Source of the DNA: Nitrospirota bacterium | Lineage (GTDB): Bacteria > Nitrospirota > UBA9217 | Reading direction: 5' to 3' | Assembly (NCBI GenBank): GCA_029858565.1 | Contig: JAOUEV010000002.1 | Span: forward strand, 38,428 to 102,427 | Length of the DNA stretch: 64,000 nt | Shown: positions 51,719 to 60,348 of the stretch, piece after piece | How the letters are laid out: each line of letters begins with the position of its first letter | Numbering within the stretch: the first letter of the stretch is position 1 | Made by a program: the position numbers and the translations under genes | The notes under the pieces: generated by a model | Told to the model about the DNA's origin: nothing | Databases searched by the model: none | Seen by the model: the letters and a program-made list of their open reading frames with translations, nothing else

Positions 51719-53622
51719 GTTTCCGTCCTCCTGGATATTGTTCCTTGCCTGTCCCGGTCGGCATTGATCCGGTCAAAAAGCGCTGCTGAACGTTCAAGGT
51801 CGCCTTTTCTTGCCGCAAGCTGGACCCTGAACGCGTCATCCGAAAGTTTGCCTAAATTCGCGGCCGCGGCGCTGTCTTTCAGCTTCCGCGCGTATTCCTC
51901 TATCAGGACATCGTTCCGGAGAGCGATTGCGCTGCTCAACGCATGAATGTGTTCCCGCACCTCGTGAAGGCCGCCGGCCCCGTCGGTTTGCCGAGCCTCG
52001 CGGTCCCGCCTCCCGTCGGGGCACTCTCCCTCTGGTCCGACGGACCACGTGACCCAATCAACAGGCGGGGCCGCCTTGGGCCGTTGAAGCCCCGCCCGAA
52101 CGATAACGTAAAACGCGCTTCCCTTCCCGATCTCGCTCTCGACCCGGATGCCGCCGCCCATCAATTCCGCGAGCCTTTTCGCGATGCTTAAGCCCAGCCC
52201 GGTGCCGCCGTATTTCCGGGTGGTCGAGCTGTCGACCTGCCGGAAGGACTCGAAAATAGCATGAAGGCGATTCTGCGGTATTCCGATGCCCGTATCGCGC
52301 ACGACAAAGCGCAGCGCCGTCGAGGCCCCGTTCTGCTCGTCCGCGGTCACGGAGACCGACACTTCTCCGTGAAGGGTGAACTTGATCGCGTTGTTGACCA
52401 GGTTCGTGATGATCTGTCTCAGCCTGCCGGCGTCACCGACAAGAAGGTCCGGCACAACGGCCGGGACCGCGCAGCGGAAAGCGAGGCCTTTTTTGCGAAG
52501 CTCCACGAGCAGCGGGCTGATGGAGGCCTTTACGGTTTGCCTCAGGCTGAAGGCGTGTCGGTCGAGCTCGAACCGGCCCGATTCGATCCTGGATACATCG
52601 AGGACATCGTTCAAAAGTCGCAGCATCGCCTCGGCGGATGTTTTGCACATGCCGATATATTCGCGCTGCTGCCGGTCGGCCCCGGCATTGAGCAGCAGGT
52701 CCAACATGCCGATCACGCCGTTCATCGGGGTGCGGATCTCGTGGCTCATGTTGGCGAGGAATTCCGATTTTGCCCGTGAGGACTCGATTGCGGCCTTCCG
52801 CGCCTCGATCAATTCCTCCTCGGCCTTCTTGCGGTCCGTGATGTCCCTGACGATATGGATCAGTCCGATCACTTCCTTTTTGCCGTTGAGGCGCGGGAGC
52901 GCCCTGAATTCGAGGTGTTTGTTCAAATGCGGCTCAAAGGTCTCGAAACTGACCGGTTTCCCGGTCAGTAATGCGGCGCAGGACGGGCACCCCGGCGTCG
53001 TCGTATCGGTCCCATGATAGTGTTTGCAGCACCTCGGCTTTCCCGGAATGCATGACGACAGCCGCAGGGTCTCTCGCGCGGCCTTGTTCGCGAAAATGAC
53101 ATTATAGTCCCTGTCATGAATGGTGATCATGTCCGTTATCGTATTGAAGGTATTTTCCCAGTCCTGGGCCGACTGGGCCACCGTTTCTTCAAGCAGGGCT
53201 ACCGCATGCTTATCGGCCTGGATGCGCTTGAATTCGCTTATCGCGCGTTCCACGATTTGGACAAGCTGTTCATGCCGATAGGGCTTGATAATGAAATCAA
53301 AGGCGCCTTTTTTCACGGCGTCTATCGCCATGTCCAGGTCCGCGTGCGCCGACATCAGCACCACGGGAAGGTCCCGGTCCCGTTCATGGAGCTTCTCGAG
53401 AAGCTCCAGGCCGCTCATTTCAGGCATCTTGATGTCCGAAATCACCGTTGCATAGGCGTTCTTCCGCGCAAGCTCCAGGGCTGTGACGGGATTGTCCGCA
53501 GGATCAACAGGGAATCCGTGAAGTTCCAGGAGATCCCTTACGGTTCTCAGCACCGAAGCCTCGTCGTCGACCAGCAGGACCCGCTGGTCGTTCCGGATGA
53601 CTATCGTCTCGTTTGTATGCAC
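51715..53622 (-). CDS. REC-PAS-histidine kinase with a degenerate Hpt-like tail
   Basis: The 635-residue soluble kinase starts with a receiver (VLLVDDEASVLRT, AYATVISDIKMPEMSG). A PAS domain (about 150-265) carries CCKHYHG and TPGCPSC. HisKA (FLANMSHEIRTPMNGVIG) and HATPase (NLVNNAIKFT, RDTGIGIPQ, YGGTGLGLSIAKRL) follow. The last ~80 residues look like an Hpt helical bundle (YARKLKDSAAAANLGKLSDDA) but with Arg where Hpt domains have the phospho-accepting His in HxLKG, so it is probably inactive in relay. The next receiver gene overlaps by 4 bases. Confidence 0.9.
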   Translation of the reverse strand: MHTNETIVIRNDQRVLLVDDEASVLRTVRDLLELHGFPVDPADNPVTALELARKNAYATVISDIKMPEMSGLELLEKLHERDRDLPVVLMSAHADLDMAIDAVKKGAFDFIIKPYRHEQLVQIVERAISEFKRIQADKHAVALLEETVAQSAQDWENTFNTITDMITIHDRDYNVIFANKAARETLRLSSCIPGKPRCCKHYHGTDTTTPGCPSCAALLTGKPVSFETFEPHLNKHLEFRALPRLNGKKEVIGLIHIVRDITDRKKAEEELIEARKAAIESSRAKSEFLANMSHEIRTPMNGVIGMLDLLLNAGADRQQREYIGMCKTSAEAMLRLLNDVLDVSRIESGRFELDRHAFSLRQTVKASISPLLVELRKKGLAFRCAVPAVVPDLLVGDAGRLRQIITNLVNNAIKFTLHGEVSVSVTADEQNGASTALRFVVRDTGIGIPQNRLHAIFESFRQVDSSTTRKYGGTGLGLSIAKRLAELMGGGIRVESEIGKGSAFYVIVRAGLQRPKAAPPVDWVTWSVGPEGECPDGRRDREARQTDGAGGLHEVREHIHALSSAIALRNDVLIEEYARKLKDSAAAANLGKLSDDAFRVQLAARKGDLERSAALFDRINADRDRQGTISRRTET

Positions 53623-53734
53623 GGTTCTTTCCTTCCGCTGCGCGTGACGCCTTTGTCAGGGCCGGCGATGCGCGCTCCGCAAGCGCCCGGAGGACCGCCG
53701 CGGGAACATCGGCAGCAGGCGCGCCGTTCTCTCT

Positions 53735-54610
53735 TCATTGCGGCCTCCGGTAGATCGTCGGGGCCGTTGCGACCAGCGGCACGTCCATGTTGTGGATGGT
53801 CTCGGAGTGGCCCAGGAAAAGGTAGCCGCCCGGCCCCAGGTGGCGGCAGAATTTATTCATCAGCTGCTCCTGCGTAGGCCTGTCGAAATAGATGATGACG
53901 TTGCGGCAAAAAATGACATCGATCTTGTCTCGAATGGAGAATCGGTCCTCCATGAAATTCAGCCGCTGGAATGCCACCTTTTCCCTGATCCAGGGCGCAA
54001 TGCGCACGAGGTTCTTGCTGCTGTCCTTGCTCCGCAGCAGGTATTTCGCTTTCAGCTTTTCGGGGATCGGGGCCGCTCTTTCCCGGTCGTATACGGCAAG
54101 CCAGGCCTTTTCCAGCGCACGGGTGCTGATGTCCGTGGCCAGGACCTTGAAATCGAAACCCGGCCGGGTCTCGGCAAATTCGCTCAGGACCATCGCCAGG
54201 GTATAGGGCTCTTCGCCCGTGGAGCAGCCTGCGCTCCAGACGGTGATCCGCTTGCGCTCCCTCCCTGCGCCTGCATCGATGAGCGAGGGCAGGGCTTGCG
54301 CTGCAAGATAATCGAAGTGGGAGGGTTCCCTGAAAAAATCGGTCTTGTTCGTGGTGACGGCGTCGATGCAGTGGATGAGCTCGCCGTTCCTCCCTGCATC
54401 GGTGAGCAGGTATTCACGGTAATCCTTGAGCGTCGTGATGCCGAGTGCCCGCAGGCGTTTCTGCAGCCGGGCTTCAAGCATGACCCTTTTGGCAGGGGGC
54501 ATTTTGATGCCGCATTCCTTCTGAATAAAGGCGCGCAGGCTGCGCTGATCGTCCCCGGGCGATGAGGACGTCACGGGACCGGATTTCAATGAAGTCTCCA
54601 CGGTAATCAT
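53735..54610 (-). CDS. cheR: CheR-type chemoreceptor methyltransferase
   Basis: The 291-residue enzyme methylates receptor glutamates. An N-terminal helical CheR domain (about 25-85) precedes the SAM domain with VWSAGCSTGEEPYTLAMVL, VLATDISTRALEKA, VAFQRLNFMED and DVIFCRNVIIYFDRPTQ. ATG 54610 is chosen because the family begins near there and GGAAGGGG is upstream. No CheB methylesterase gene is in the window, so how methyl groups are removed is unclear. Confidence 0.95.
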   Translation of the reverse strand: MITVETSLKSGPVTSSSPGDDQRSLRAFIQKECGIKMPPAKRVMLEARLQKRLRALGITTLKDYREYLLTDAGRNGELIHCIDAVTTNKTDFFREPSHFDYLAAQALPSLIDAGAGRERKRITVWSAGCSTGEEPYTLAMVLSEFAETRPGFDFKVLATDISTRALEKAWLAVYDRERAAPIPEKLKAKYLLRSKDSSKNLVRIAPWIREKVAFQRLNFMEDRFSIRDKIDVIFCRNVIIYFDRPTQEQLMNKFCRHLGPGGYLFLGHSETIHNMDVPLVATAPTIYRRPQ

Positions 54611-54787
54611 AAAGCGTAACCCCTTCCGTAGGGCAGGTCGTTCTTCGCCGTGTTTCCTGTCTGAGAGCGCGGTGCGTTCCCGGCCCCGGGCCGTTTCGGC
54701 GATTGGTCCCTCCGCTTTCTTCACGGACGAACAAGTACCTCATAGCATGGCGGCCCAGTTCCGTAATAAACCGGAATGGACCTCCGC

Positions 54788-55282
54788 TTACGCCGCAACC
54801 TCGCCGGCCTCGTGGATGTCAGCCAGTTCGTCCGACGAAAACACACTGTCGATATCGAGAATCATGAGAAAACGGTCATTCTGCTTTCCCATGCCCTTGA
54901 TGAAGTCCGTTTTCAGGTGCGTGCCGATCCGCGGCGCTGGTTCGATGTTGTCCGCGTCGAGATCCATCACCTCCTGGACGGAGTCCGCCAGCACGCCGAG
55001 AATGACGGTTTCATTGTTGACCTTCACCTCGACAATGATGACGCAGGTGTTCACTGTCTTTTCCGTCACCGTCATTCCGAACTTCAGCCGGAGGTCGATG
55101 ACCGGGACCACGCTTCCCCGGAGGTTGATGACGCCGCGCATGAATTCGGGCGTCTTCGGCACCTTGGTGACGCTGGTGAAGTCCAGTACCTCGCGGACCG
55201 TGGATATATCGAGGGCGAAGATCTCGTCCTGGAGTTTGAAGGTCAGGTACTGCGTCATTTGACTTATTTCCGCTACGCTCAT
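54788..55282 (-). CDS. cheW: CheW coupling protein
   Basis: The 164-residue SH3-like protein shows YLTFKLQDEIFALDISTVREVLD, KVPKTPEFMRGVINLRGSVVPVIDLR, VIIVEVKVNNETVILGVLADSVQEVMD and a final FIKGMGKQNDRFLMILDID, the complete CheW pattern. It links CheA to the methyl-accepting protein whose gene lies just upstream. GGAGG precedes the ATG. An inverted repeat array separates it from the receptor gene. Confidence 0.96.
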   Translation of the reverse strand: MSVAEISQMTQYLTFKLQDEIFALDISTVREVLDFTSVTKVPKTPEFMRGVINLRGSVVPVIDLRLKFGMTVTEKTVNTCVIIVEVKVNNETVILGVLADSVQEVMDLDADNIEPAPRIGTHLKTDFIKGMGKQNDRFLMILDIDSVFSSDELADIHEAGEVAA

Positions 55283-55297
55283 GGAAAGCCTCCTTGA

Positions 55298-55400
55298 ATC
55301 AGAAGCCAGAGGCCAGACGGTCAGAAGACAGGCGAGGGCGGCATCGTCTTATCCATAGCACCTGTCTGTCCTCTGTCCTCTGTGCTCTGTAGTCTGGTTC
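55298..55400. repeat. Inverted array of CAGAGGACAG-type repeats between the MCP and cheW genes
   Basis: The left arm (55298-55332) has near-tandem AGAAGCCAGAGGCCAGA-type units. The right arm (55361-55400) has CTGTCTGTCCTCTGTCCTCTG units, roughly its inverted copy. The spacer is about 28 bases. The right arm ends exactly at the MCP stop region. Confidence 0.65.
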
Positions 55401-56980
55401 TAATATTTATCAAACTCTTTGTCCAGTTTGTCGTGGCCGTTGCCGTGCCCCAGGTCGAGCTTCACGCCCGCGCCCGCGTGGACCAGTTCCCCGGGCTGCT
55501 GAACGTCCCGCTTCTTCCCGAGGGGTTTGTGCGCAACCGGCGCGTGGACCGTCTTATGAGCGGCCTGCCGGGCAGGGGCCGCCTTCGCCTGCTTGTATGT
55601 TCCCTTGTCCGTGGTGTCGATCAGCGATGCGATCAGGTTCTGGAGCTGTTCCGCCTGGGCCGCCATTTCCTCAGCCGTGGACGCCAGTTCCTCGGACGCG
55701 GACGCGTTCTGCTGGATCACGGTGCTGAGCTGCTGGATCGCGTTGGTGATCTGCACGGTGCCCTGGTCCTGCTCCTTGCTGGCCGCGCTGATCTCCTGCA
55801 CCAGTTCGGCGGTCTTTTTAATGTCCGGCACGAGCTGGTTCAGCATCTTGCCGGCCCGTTCCGCGTCCTTCACGCTGGTGGAGGACAGCTGGCTGATCTC
55901 GGCGGCGGCCTCCTGGCTCCGCTCCGCGAGCTTCCGGACCTCGGACGCCACGACGGCAAAGCCCTTGCCGTGCTCGCCGGCCCGGGCCGCTTCGATGGCC
56001 GCGTTCAGGGCCAGCAGGTTCGTCTGGCGGGCGATCTCCTCGATGATCGAGATCTTGCTTGCAATGTCGTTCATGGCGTTCACCGTGATCGTCACGGCCT
56101 CTCCGCTCTGCATGGCGTCGCTGGAGGCCTTGCCCGCGATCTTTTCGGTCTGCAGTGCGTTGTCCGTGTTCTGCTTTATGTTCGCGCTCATCTGCTCCAT
56201 GGACGAGGTGGTTTCCTCGACCGAGGACGACTGTTCAGTGGACCCCTGGGAAAGCTCCTCTGAGCTCGAGCTTACTTCCTGGCTTGCGGCAGCAACGTTG
56301 TCAGCAACAGACTTTACTTCACGCAGGACCCTGGTCACACCGCTGGTGATGAACAGGCCGATCGCTATTGCCAGGCCTATGGCGATTGCGACTATGATCA
56401 ACAACGTCGTAACAGAGCTTGCCATCGTAGCGTCTGCATCCTCTTTCTCGGCATGAGCGACCTTCATATTCAGGTCGGTTATTTCATTCAGCAGCTTTTC
56501 CGCAACTTCAAACGTTTCATGAGCGGTGCCGAACGAGATGGCCTGGGCTTCTTTCAATTTACCGTCATTGACCAGGTCCATGACCTTTTGATGTTCTTTC
56601 TTCCATGCCTCCCAGGCAGGAACAAACTTCTTCCACAGCATCTCTTCCTCTTTTGTCTGCGGCAGCGGCTCGTAGATTTTCCAGCCCTTGTTCGCATCGT
56701 CCCATGAGCCTTTGAGATCCTCCTTCTGCGCCGCAGCGTCTTCCTTGCTTAACGCCAAGAACGAGGCTCGTTCCGCCTTTTGAATCGCGGTCTGGGCCTC
56801 GTTCAGGATCCCGAGCGCATAAATGCTCGGCATCCTGACGTCGGATATGTCGGTCAGGTCTTCTTCGATTTTATACATCCCGATGTAACCGATCAATCCG
56901 ACGATTCCGGCGATCATGGCAACCAACAAGAAGCCGCTGATCAATTTTGCGCCGATCTTTAAATTATTAAACCACTTCAT
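55400..56980 (-). CDS. Methyl-accepting chemotaxis protein with 4-helix-bundle sensor
   Basis: The 526-residue receptor has membrane helices at about 10-32 and 190-213. Between them is a ~155-residue helical periplasmic sensor of the 4HB_MCP type ([23 protein letters not shown]). No proper HAMP domain is evident after the second helix. The signalling hairpin tip reads [27 protein letters not shown], followed by [18 protein letters not shown]. Glu/Gln pairs in the adaptation helices are possible methylation sites for CheR. The C-terminal ~60 residues are basic and disordered ([20 protein letters not shown]), with no CheR-tethering pentapeptide. Confidence 0.94.
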   Translation of the reverse strand: MKWFNNLKIGAKLISGFLLVAMIAGIVGLIGYIGMYKIEEDLTDISDVRMPSIYALGILNEAQTAIQKAERASFLALSKEDAAAQKEDLKGSWDDANKGWKIYEPLPQTKEEEMLWKKFVPAWEAWKKEHQKVMDLVNDGKLKEAQAISFGTAHETFEVAEKLLNEITDLNMKVAHAEKEDADATMASSVTTLLIIVAIAIGLAIAIGLFITSGVTRVLREVKSVADNVAAASQEVSSSSEELSQGSTEQSSSVEETTSSMEQMSANIKQNTDNALQTEKIAGKASSDAMQSGEAVTITVNAMNDIASKISIIEEIARQTNLLALNAAIEAARAGEHGKGFAVVASEVRKLAERSQEAAAEISQLSSTSVKDAERAGKMLNQLVPDIKKTAELVQEISAASKEQDQGTVQITNAIQQLSTVIQQNASASEELASTAEEMAAQAEQLQNLIASLIDTTDKGTYKQAKAAPARQAAHKTVHAPVAHKPLGKKRDVQQPGELVHAGAGVKLDLGHGNGHDKLDKEFDKY

Positions 56981-57067
56981 AGCTATTTCCTCCTTTGGGT
57001 TGGTATTTCTGCAACATGGTTATTTCATGCGCTTTCTCAGGTCGTTAGAAGCGTATCAGCGTCTTCA

Positions 57068-59254
57068 TCATGTGATTCCTCCTTCAAACGGTTCTTGCCG
57101 GGTCTTCCCTGTTTGTTTAGTTCCTTTCGTCACGAGGGCCGTTTGTTCCTCGTTCTCCATCTGTTGAATGAGTCGCGGCGCATCCAGGATCAGCGCAACG
57201 GCGCCGTCCCCCAGGATCGTCGCTCCGGAGATGCCGTCGATGTCCTTGTAAATGCTCCCCAGGTTCTTGATCACCGTCTGGTGTCCGCCGACTACGCGGT
57301 CCACCACGAAACCGGCGCGCCGGCCTTCTATCGAGACGATCACGATCTGCTCCCGGGGCGGCCTTTCCCCCGTGATCCTGAATTGTTCGCGGAGCCGTAT
57401 GTATGGCACGATCTTTCCCCGCACATGGGCCAGGTCCCGTCCATTGGCCTTTTGAATGTCCATTCGGGTCAGCTCAACGCATTCCTCCACCAGGGAAAGC
57501 GGCATGATGAACGACTCCGCGCCGATCTTGACCAGGAGCCCTTCGATGATCGCGAGGGTGAGGGGGAGCTTCAAGGTAATCGTTGTTCCGGCGCCTTTTC
57601 GGCTGCTGATCTCGATGGATCCGCGCAGCGAATCAATGGCGCGTTTCACCACGTCCATGCCCACGCCGCGGCCTGAAACGCTCGTCACCTTTTCCGCGGT
57701 GGAAAAACCGGGGTCGAGGATGAGCGCAAAGAGATCCTTTTCCGTCAATTTCGCGTCTGAAGCTATCAGCCCTTTTCCCACGGCTTTTGCGCGGATCGCG
57801 TCGGGATCGAGCCCCTTGCCGTCGTCCCGGACCTGCACCAGGACATGGGCGCCCGAATGCTTTGCAGACAGGTGGACCGTGCCGATCCGGGGTTTATTCG
57901 CAGCCACGCGATTCCCCGGCTGTTCAATGCCGTGATCGATGCTGTTTCTCAGAATATGCACCAGCGGATCGCCGAGTTTTTCAATAACCGTTTTATCCAA
58001 TTCGGTTTCCGCGCCGTCCGTTGTAAGCTCGATCTCCTTGCCCATTTCCCGGGAGAGGTCGCGGACGAGCCGCTGGAACCTGCTGAAGGTGGAGCCGATG
58101 GGCAGCATGCGGATGCCCATGGTAATGTCGCGGAGTTCCGCGGTCAGGCGTTCCACGGCCTCCGCGATCGCCGGTATCTTCGTTTTTTTGAACAGGCCCG
58201 CGGTCTGGCTGAGCAGCGACTGGAGCGTTACCAGCTCGCCCACCAGATCGACGAGCTTGTCCAGTTTGTCCGACGATACCCGTATGCTCGACGCCGGGTC
58301 CTTGGCCTGCTTTTTCTCGTGCTGCGCTTTTAAATGCCGTTGTTCCGCCAGGGCGGGGGCCACGGTGTCCGACTGAGGGGCACCCATTTCTACAAGCTCC
58401 CGGCCGGACCGTTTTTGCCCGGGAAGCCCTTGTCGGACGAGTTCGGGCGTCGCCTCGCCGCGCTCCAGGTGAATGTCTCCGGGATTTTTCAACCCGGCCT
58501 CGTCATGATCTACAGGATCACTATTGATCAGGTCGATCTTCACCTCGGCGTCGTCCTGAATGAAGAGAAAAACGTCTTCCACGTCGTTAAGCTTTTTGCG
58601 GGTCGTGAGGACCACGTCCCAGCACAGGTAGCAGGTTTCCGCGTTCAGTTCATCCAGAGGAGGGACGTCCTGGGTCCTCGCCGTGATCGCGCACTCGCCC
58701 ATCCAGCAAAGTTCATTCAGCACGCCGAGAGGGTCCAGGCCCCGTGACGCGATGTCCCGGGGCGGACGGAAATGGATTCTGCAGGTAATTTTCTTGTCGG
58801 CGCGCTTGGGCTGAAAGTCCGCGACAATAGGGGGGGGGAGGGGGCCTGCCTCGGCGGCTGCGGGCCTGCCCAGGATAAGCCTCCGCAATGCGGTGATGAT
58901 CCTGCGGCCCTCGCCCTTGTCTTCTTCCTGAGCGCCTCCGGATGCCCCGAGCATGGACCGTATATGGTCCCGGGCCGAAAGAGTCAGATCGATAAGCTCC
59001 TTGGTGACGGGAATTGAGCCGTTCCGGACGAGGTCGTAAACGGTCTCGACCTCATGGGTGAAAATGGATATCGCCTCGAACCCGAACATAGCCCCGGTCC
59101 CTTTTATCGTATGCATGGCCCTGAAGACCCTGCCGACGAGGTCGGCGTCATCGGGCCGTTTCTCCAAGTCGAGCAGCGACGTCTCGAGCTCGACCAGCAG
59201 TTCGCGGGCCTCCTCCTTAAATGCTTCCTGGTGTTGATCCTTCATGTCGCTCAT
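57068..59254 (-). CDS. cheA: Chemotaxis histidine kinase CheA
   Basis: The 728-residue kinase has an Hpt domain with the phospho-His at 48 (AMHTIKGTGAMFGF), a P2-like region (about 165-250), a dimerisation helix pair (SSIRVSSDKLDKLVDLVGELV), the ATPase with LVHILRNSIDHGIE and GRGVGMDVVKRAID, and a C-terminal CheW domain (VKIGAESFIMPLSLVEECVEL). All catalytic parts are present. The gene lies 9 bases after the STAS gene and upstream of the receptor, cheW and cheR. With no flagellar gene near, the pathway may control something other than swimming. Confidence 0.96.
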   Translation of the reverse strand: MSDMKDQHQEAFKEEARELLVELETSLLDLEKRPDDADLVGRVFRAMHTIKGTGAMFGFEAISIFTHEVETVYDLVRNGSIPVTKELIDLTLSARDHIRSMLGASGGAQEEDKGEGRRIITALRRLILGRPAAAEAGPLPPPIVADFQPKRADKKITCRIHFRPPRDIASRGLDPLGVLNELCWMGECAITARTQDVPPLDELNAETCYLCWDVVLTTRKKLNDVEDVFLFIQDDAEVKIDLINSDPVDHDEAGLKNPGDIHLERGEATPELVRQGLPGQKRSGRELVEMGAPQSDTVAPALAEQRHLKAQHEKKQAKDPASSIRVSSDKLDKLVDLVGELVTLQSLLSQTAGLFKKTKIPAIAEAVERLTAELRDITMGIRMLPIGSTFSRFQRLVRDLSREMGKEIELTTDGAETELDKTVIEKLGDPLVHILRNSIDHGIEQPGNRVAANKPRIGTVHLSAKHSGAHVLVQVRDDGKGLDPDAIRAKAVGKGLIASDAKLTEKDLFALILDPGFSTAEKVTSVSGRGVGMDVVKRAIDSLRGSIEISSRKGAGTTITLKLPLTLAIIEGLLVKIGAESFIMPLSLVEECVELTRMDIQKANGRDLAHVRGKIVPYIRLREQFRITGERPPREQIVIVSIEGRRAGFVVDRVVGGHQTVIKNLGSIYKDIDGISGATILGDGAVALILDAPRLIQQMENEEQTALVTKGTKQTGKTRQEPFEGGIT

Positions 59255-59263
59255 AAGCAGACC

Positions 59264-59599
59264 TCACTCCCTGTTCCATGGACAGGTTATATTCTCACGA
59301 CACGCGGCGGCGCGGCCGTAACCGGCCAGGCTGACCGCGTTCCGGAACGCCTCGGATTGCACCCCGACCAACGTCAGCTTTTTGCCCGCTTTCATCGCGG
59401 AGCGGTGCGCGGAGCACAGTGTCTGGAGCCCGAACAGGTCCGCTTGATCGACATGCTCTATATCAATGTCCAGGGAGTCCCCGTTCTTCAGCGCCTCCAG
59501 CAGGATTTTTTTCAGTTCTTCCGCGTGTTCGACGACCAGCTCTCCTTCGAGCACAAGAGGCCCGGTTTTTCCTGTTTGTTCGGTCCTTGTTTTCAGCAT
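59264..59599 (-). CDS. STAS-domain protein (anti-anti-sigma/MlaB-like)
   Basis: The 111-residue protein reads LVLEGELVVEHAEELKKILLEAL, SLDIDIEHVDQADLFGLQTLCSAHRSA and KLTLVGVQSEAFRNAVSLAG, the STAS fold. In the usual phosphorylation site (D-S-S/T-G) it has DQADLFG, so Ser/Thr phosphorylation is not expected. Such STAS proteins often sit inside chemosensory operons and may act as adaptors. It lies between cheY and cheA with gaps of about 10 bases. Confidence 0.87.
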   Translation of the reverse strand: MLKTRTEQTGKTGPLVLEGELVVEHAEELKKILLEALKNGDSLDIDIEHVDQADLFGLQTLCSAHRSAMKAGKKLTLVGVQSEAFRNAVSLAGYGRAAACRENITCPWNRE

Positions 59600-59609
59600 G
59601 ATGCCTCCT

Positions 59610-59975
59610 CTATCTGGCGAGCCTATTGACGGTTTCCAGCAGCTTGCTCGGAGAAAAAGGCTTGAAAATCCAGCCGCTCGCGCCCGCCTGTTTCCCCTTC
59701 TCCCGTCCGACCACTTCCGATTCCGTCGTGAGCATGACGATGGGGGTAAATCTGTTCGCCGGTGTTTCTCTGAGCTCTTTGATCAAGGCGATGCCGTCCA
59801 TCCCGGGCATATTGAGATCGGTGATGACCATGTCGATCTTTGCGCCGCCGGATTTAGCCAGGGCGTCCTTGCCGTCCACGGCAGTGATCACCTCGAACCC
59901 CGCGCTTTTGAGGGTAAGGCCCACCATTGTTCTCATGGTTGCGGAGTCATCCGCTACCAGTACGGTTTTTGTCAT
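59610..59975 (-). CDS. cheY: CheY-type response regulator
   Basis: The 121-residue receiver has VLVADDSATMRTMV (acidic pair), MVITDLNMPGMDG (phospho-Asp), VMLTTES (Thr) and GWIFKPFSP (Lys). ATG 59975 is fixed by GGAGGTGA 6 bases upstream; the frame stays open far upstream but without support. It is the first gene after the sigma-54 promoter at 60042-60058 and should receive phosphate from CheA. Confidence 0.95.
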   Translation of the reverse strand: MTKTVLVADDSATMRTMVGLTLKSAGFEVITAVDGKDALAKSGGAKIDMVITDLNMPGMDGIALIKELRETPANRFTPIVMLTTESEVVGREKGKQAGASGWIFKPFSPSKLLETVNRLAR

Positions 59976-60041
59976 TGCCTTCACCTCCTGAGACGCCGCA
60001 TCCGAGCATGCGCGGAATGCGGCTGGATTGCCTGATTGTTT

Positions 60042-60058
60042 AGCAAGAGCCGTGCCGA
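60042..60058 (-). promoter_or_regulatory. Sigma-54 (-24/-12) promoter of the chemosensory operon
   Basis: On the minus strand the sequence TCGGCACGGCTCTTGCT differs from the YTGGCACGRNNNTTGCW consensus at one position, with the GG and GC elements correctly spaced. Transcription should start near 60031, about 56 bases before the cheY ATG. Confidence 0.8.
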
Positions 60059-60111
60059 TCATGATGGTGTTGTATTTGTTGAGAAATGATCTTGAGTGGC
60101 GGGAAAAGAGT

Positions 60112-60240
60112 ATTGCAATTATCCATAGTATTGCAAATTGCGCGTGTGTATTGCCGACAGTGAGGAGAGATCGGAGGGAAGTGAATTGCAATGATAAGAA
60201 TTGTCCTGGGCAATGGCAGCGGACCGCGATTGCCGCAAAT
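60112..60240 (-). promoter_or_regulatory. Candidate enhancer (UAS) sites: ATTGCAAT palindromes
   Basis: The perfect palindrome ATTGCAAT occurs at 60112-60119 and 60185-60192, with near copies at 60130-60137 and ATTGCCGCAAAT at 60229-60240. Relative to the predicted start site these lie about 80 to 210 bases upstream, where sigma-54 activators bind. The gene for such an activator begins beyond this gap. The 373-base gap (59976-60348) holds no gene. Confidence 0.55.
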
Positions 60241-60348
60241 GAGGGCGAAAAGAAAAGCAAGAGTTGCGGGTTTGACCCTTTTCAGCTTTGGGGCGCTGCG
60301 CGAAAGAATGCTGCTTGATTCGGGTTTGTTCTTGATGCGGGGGGCGGG

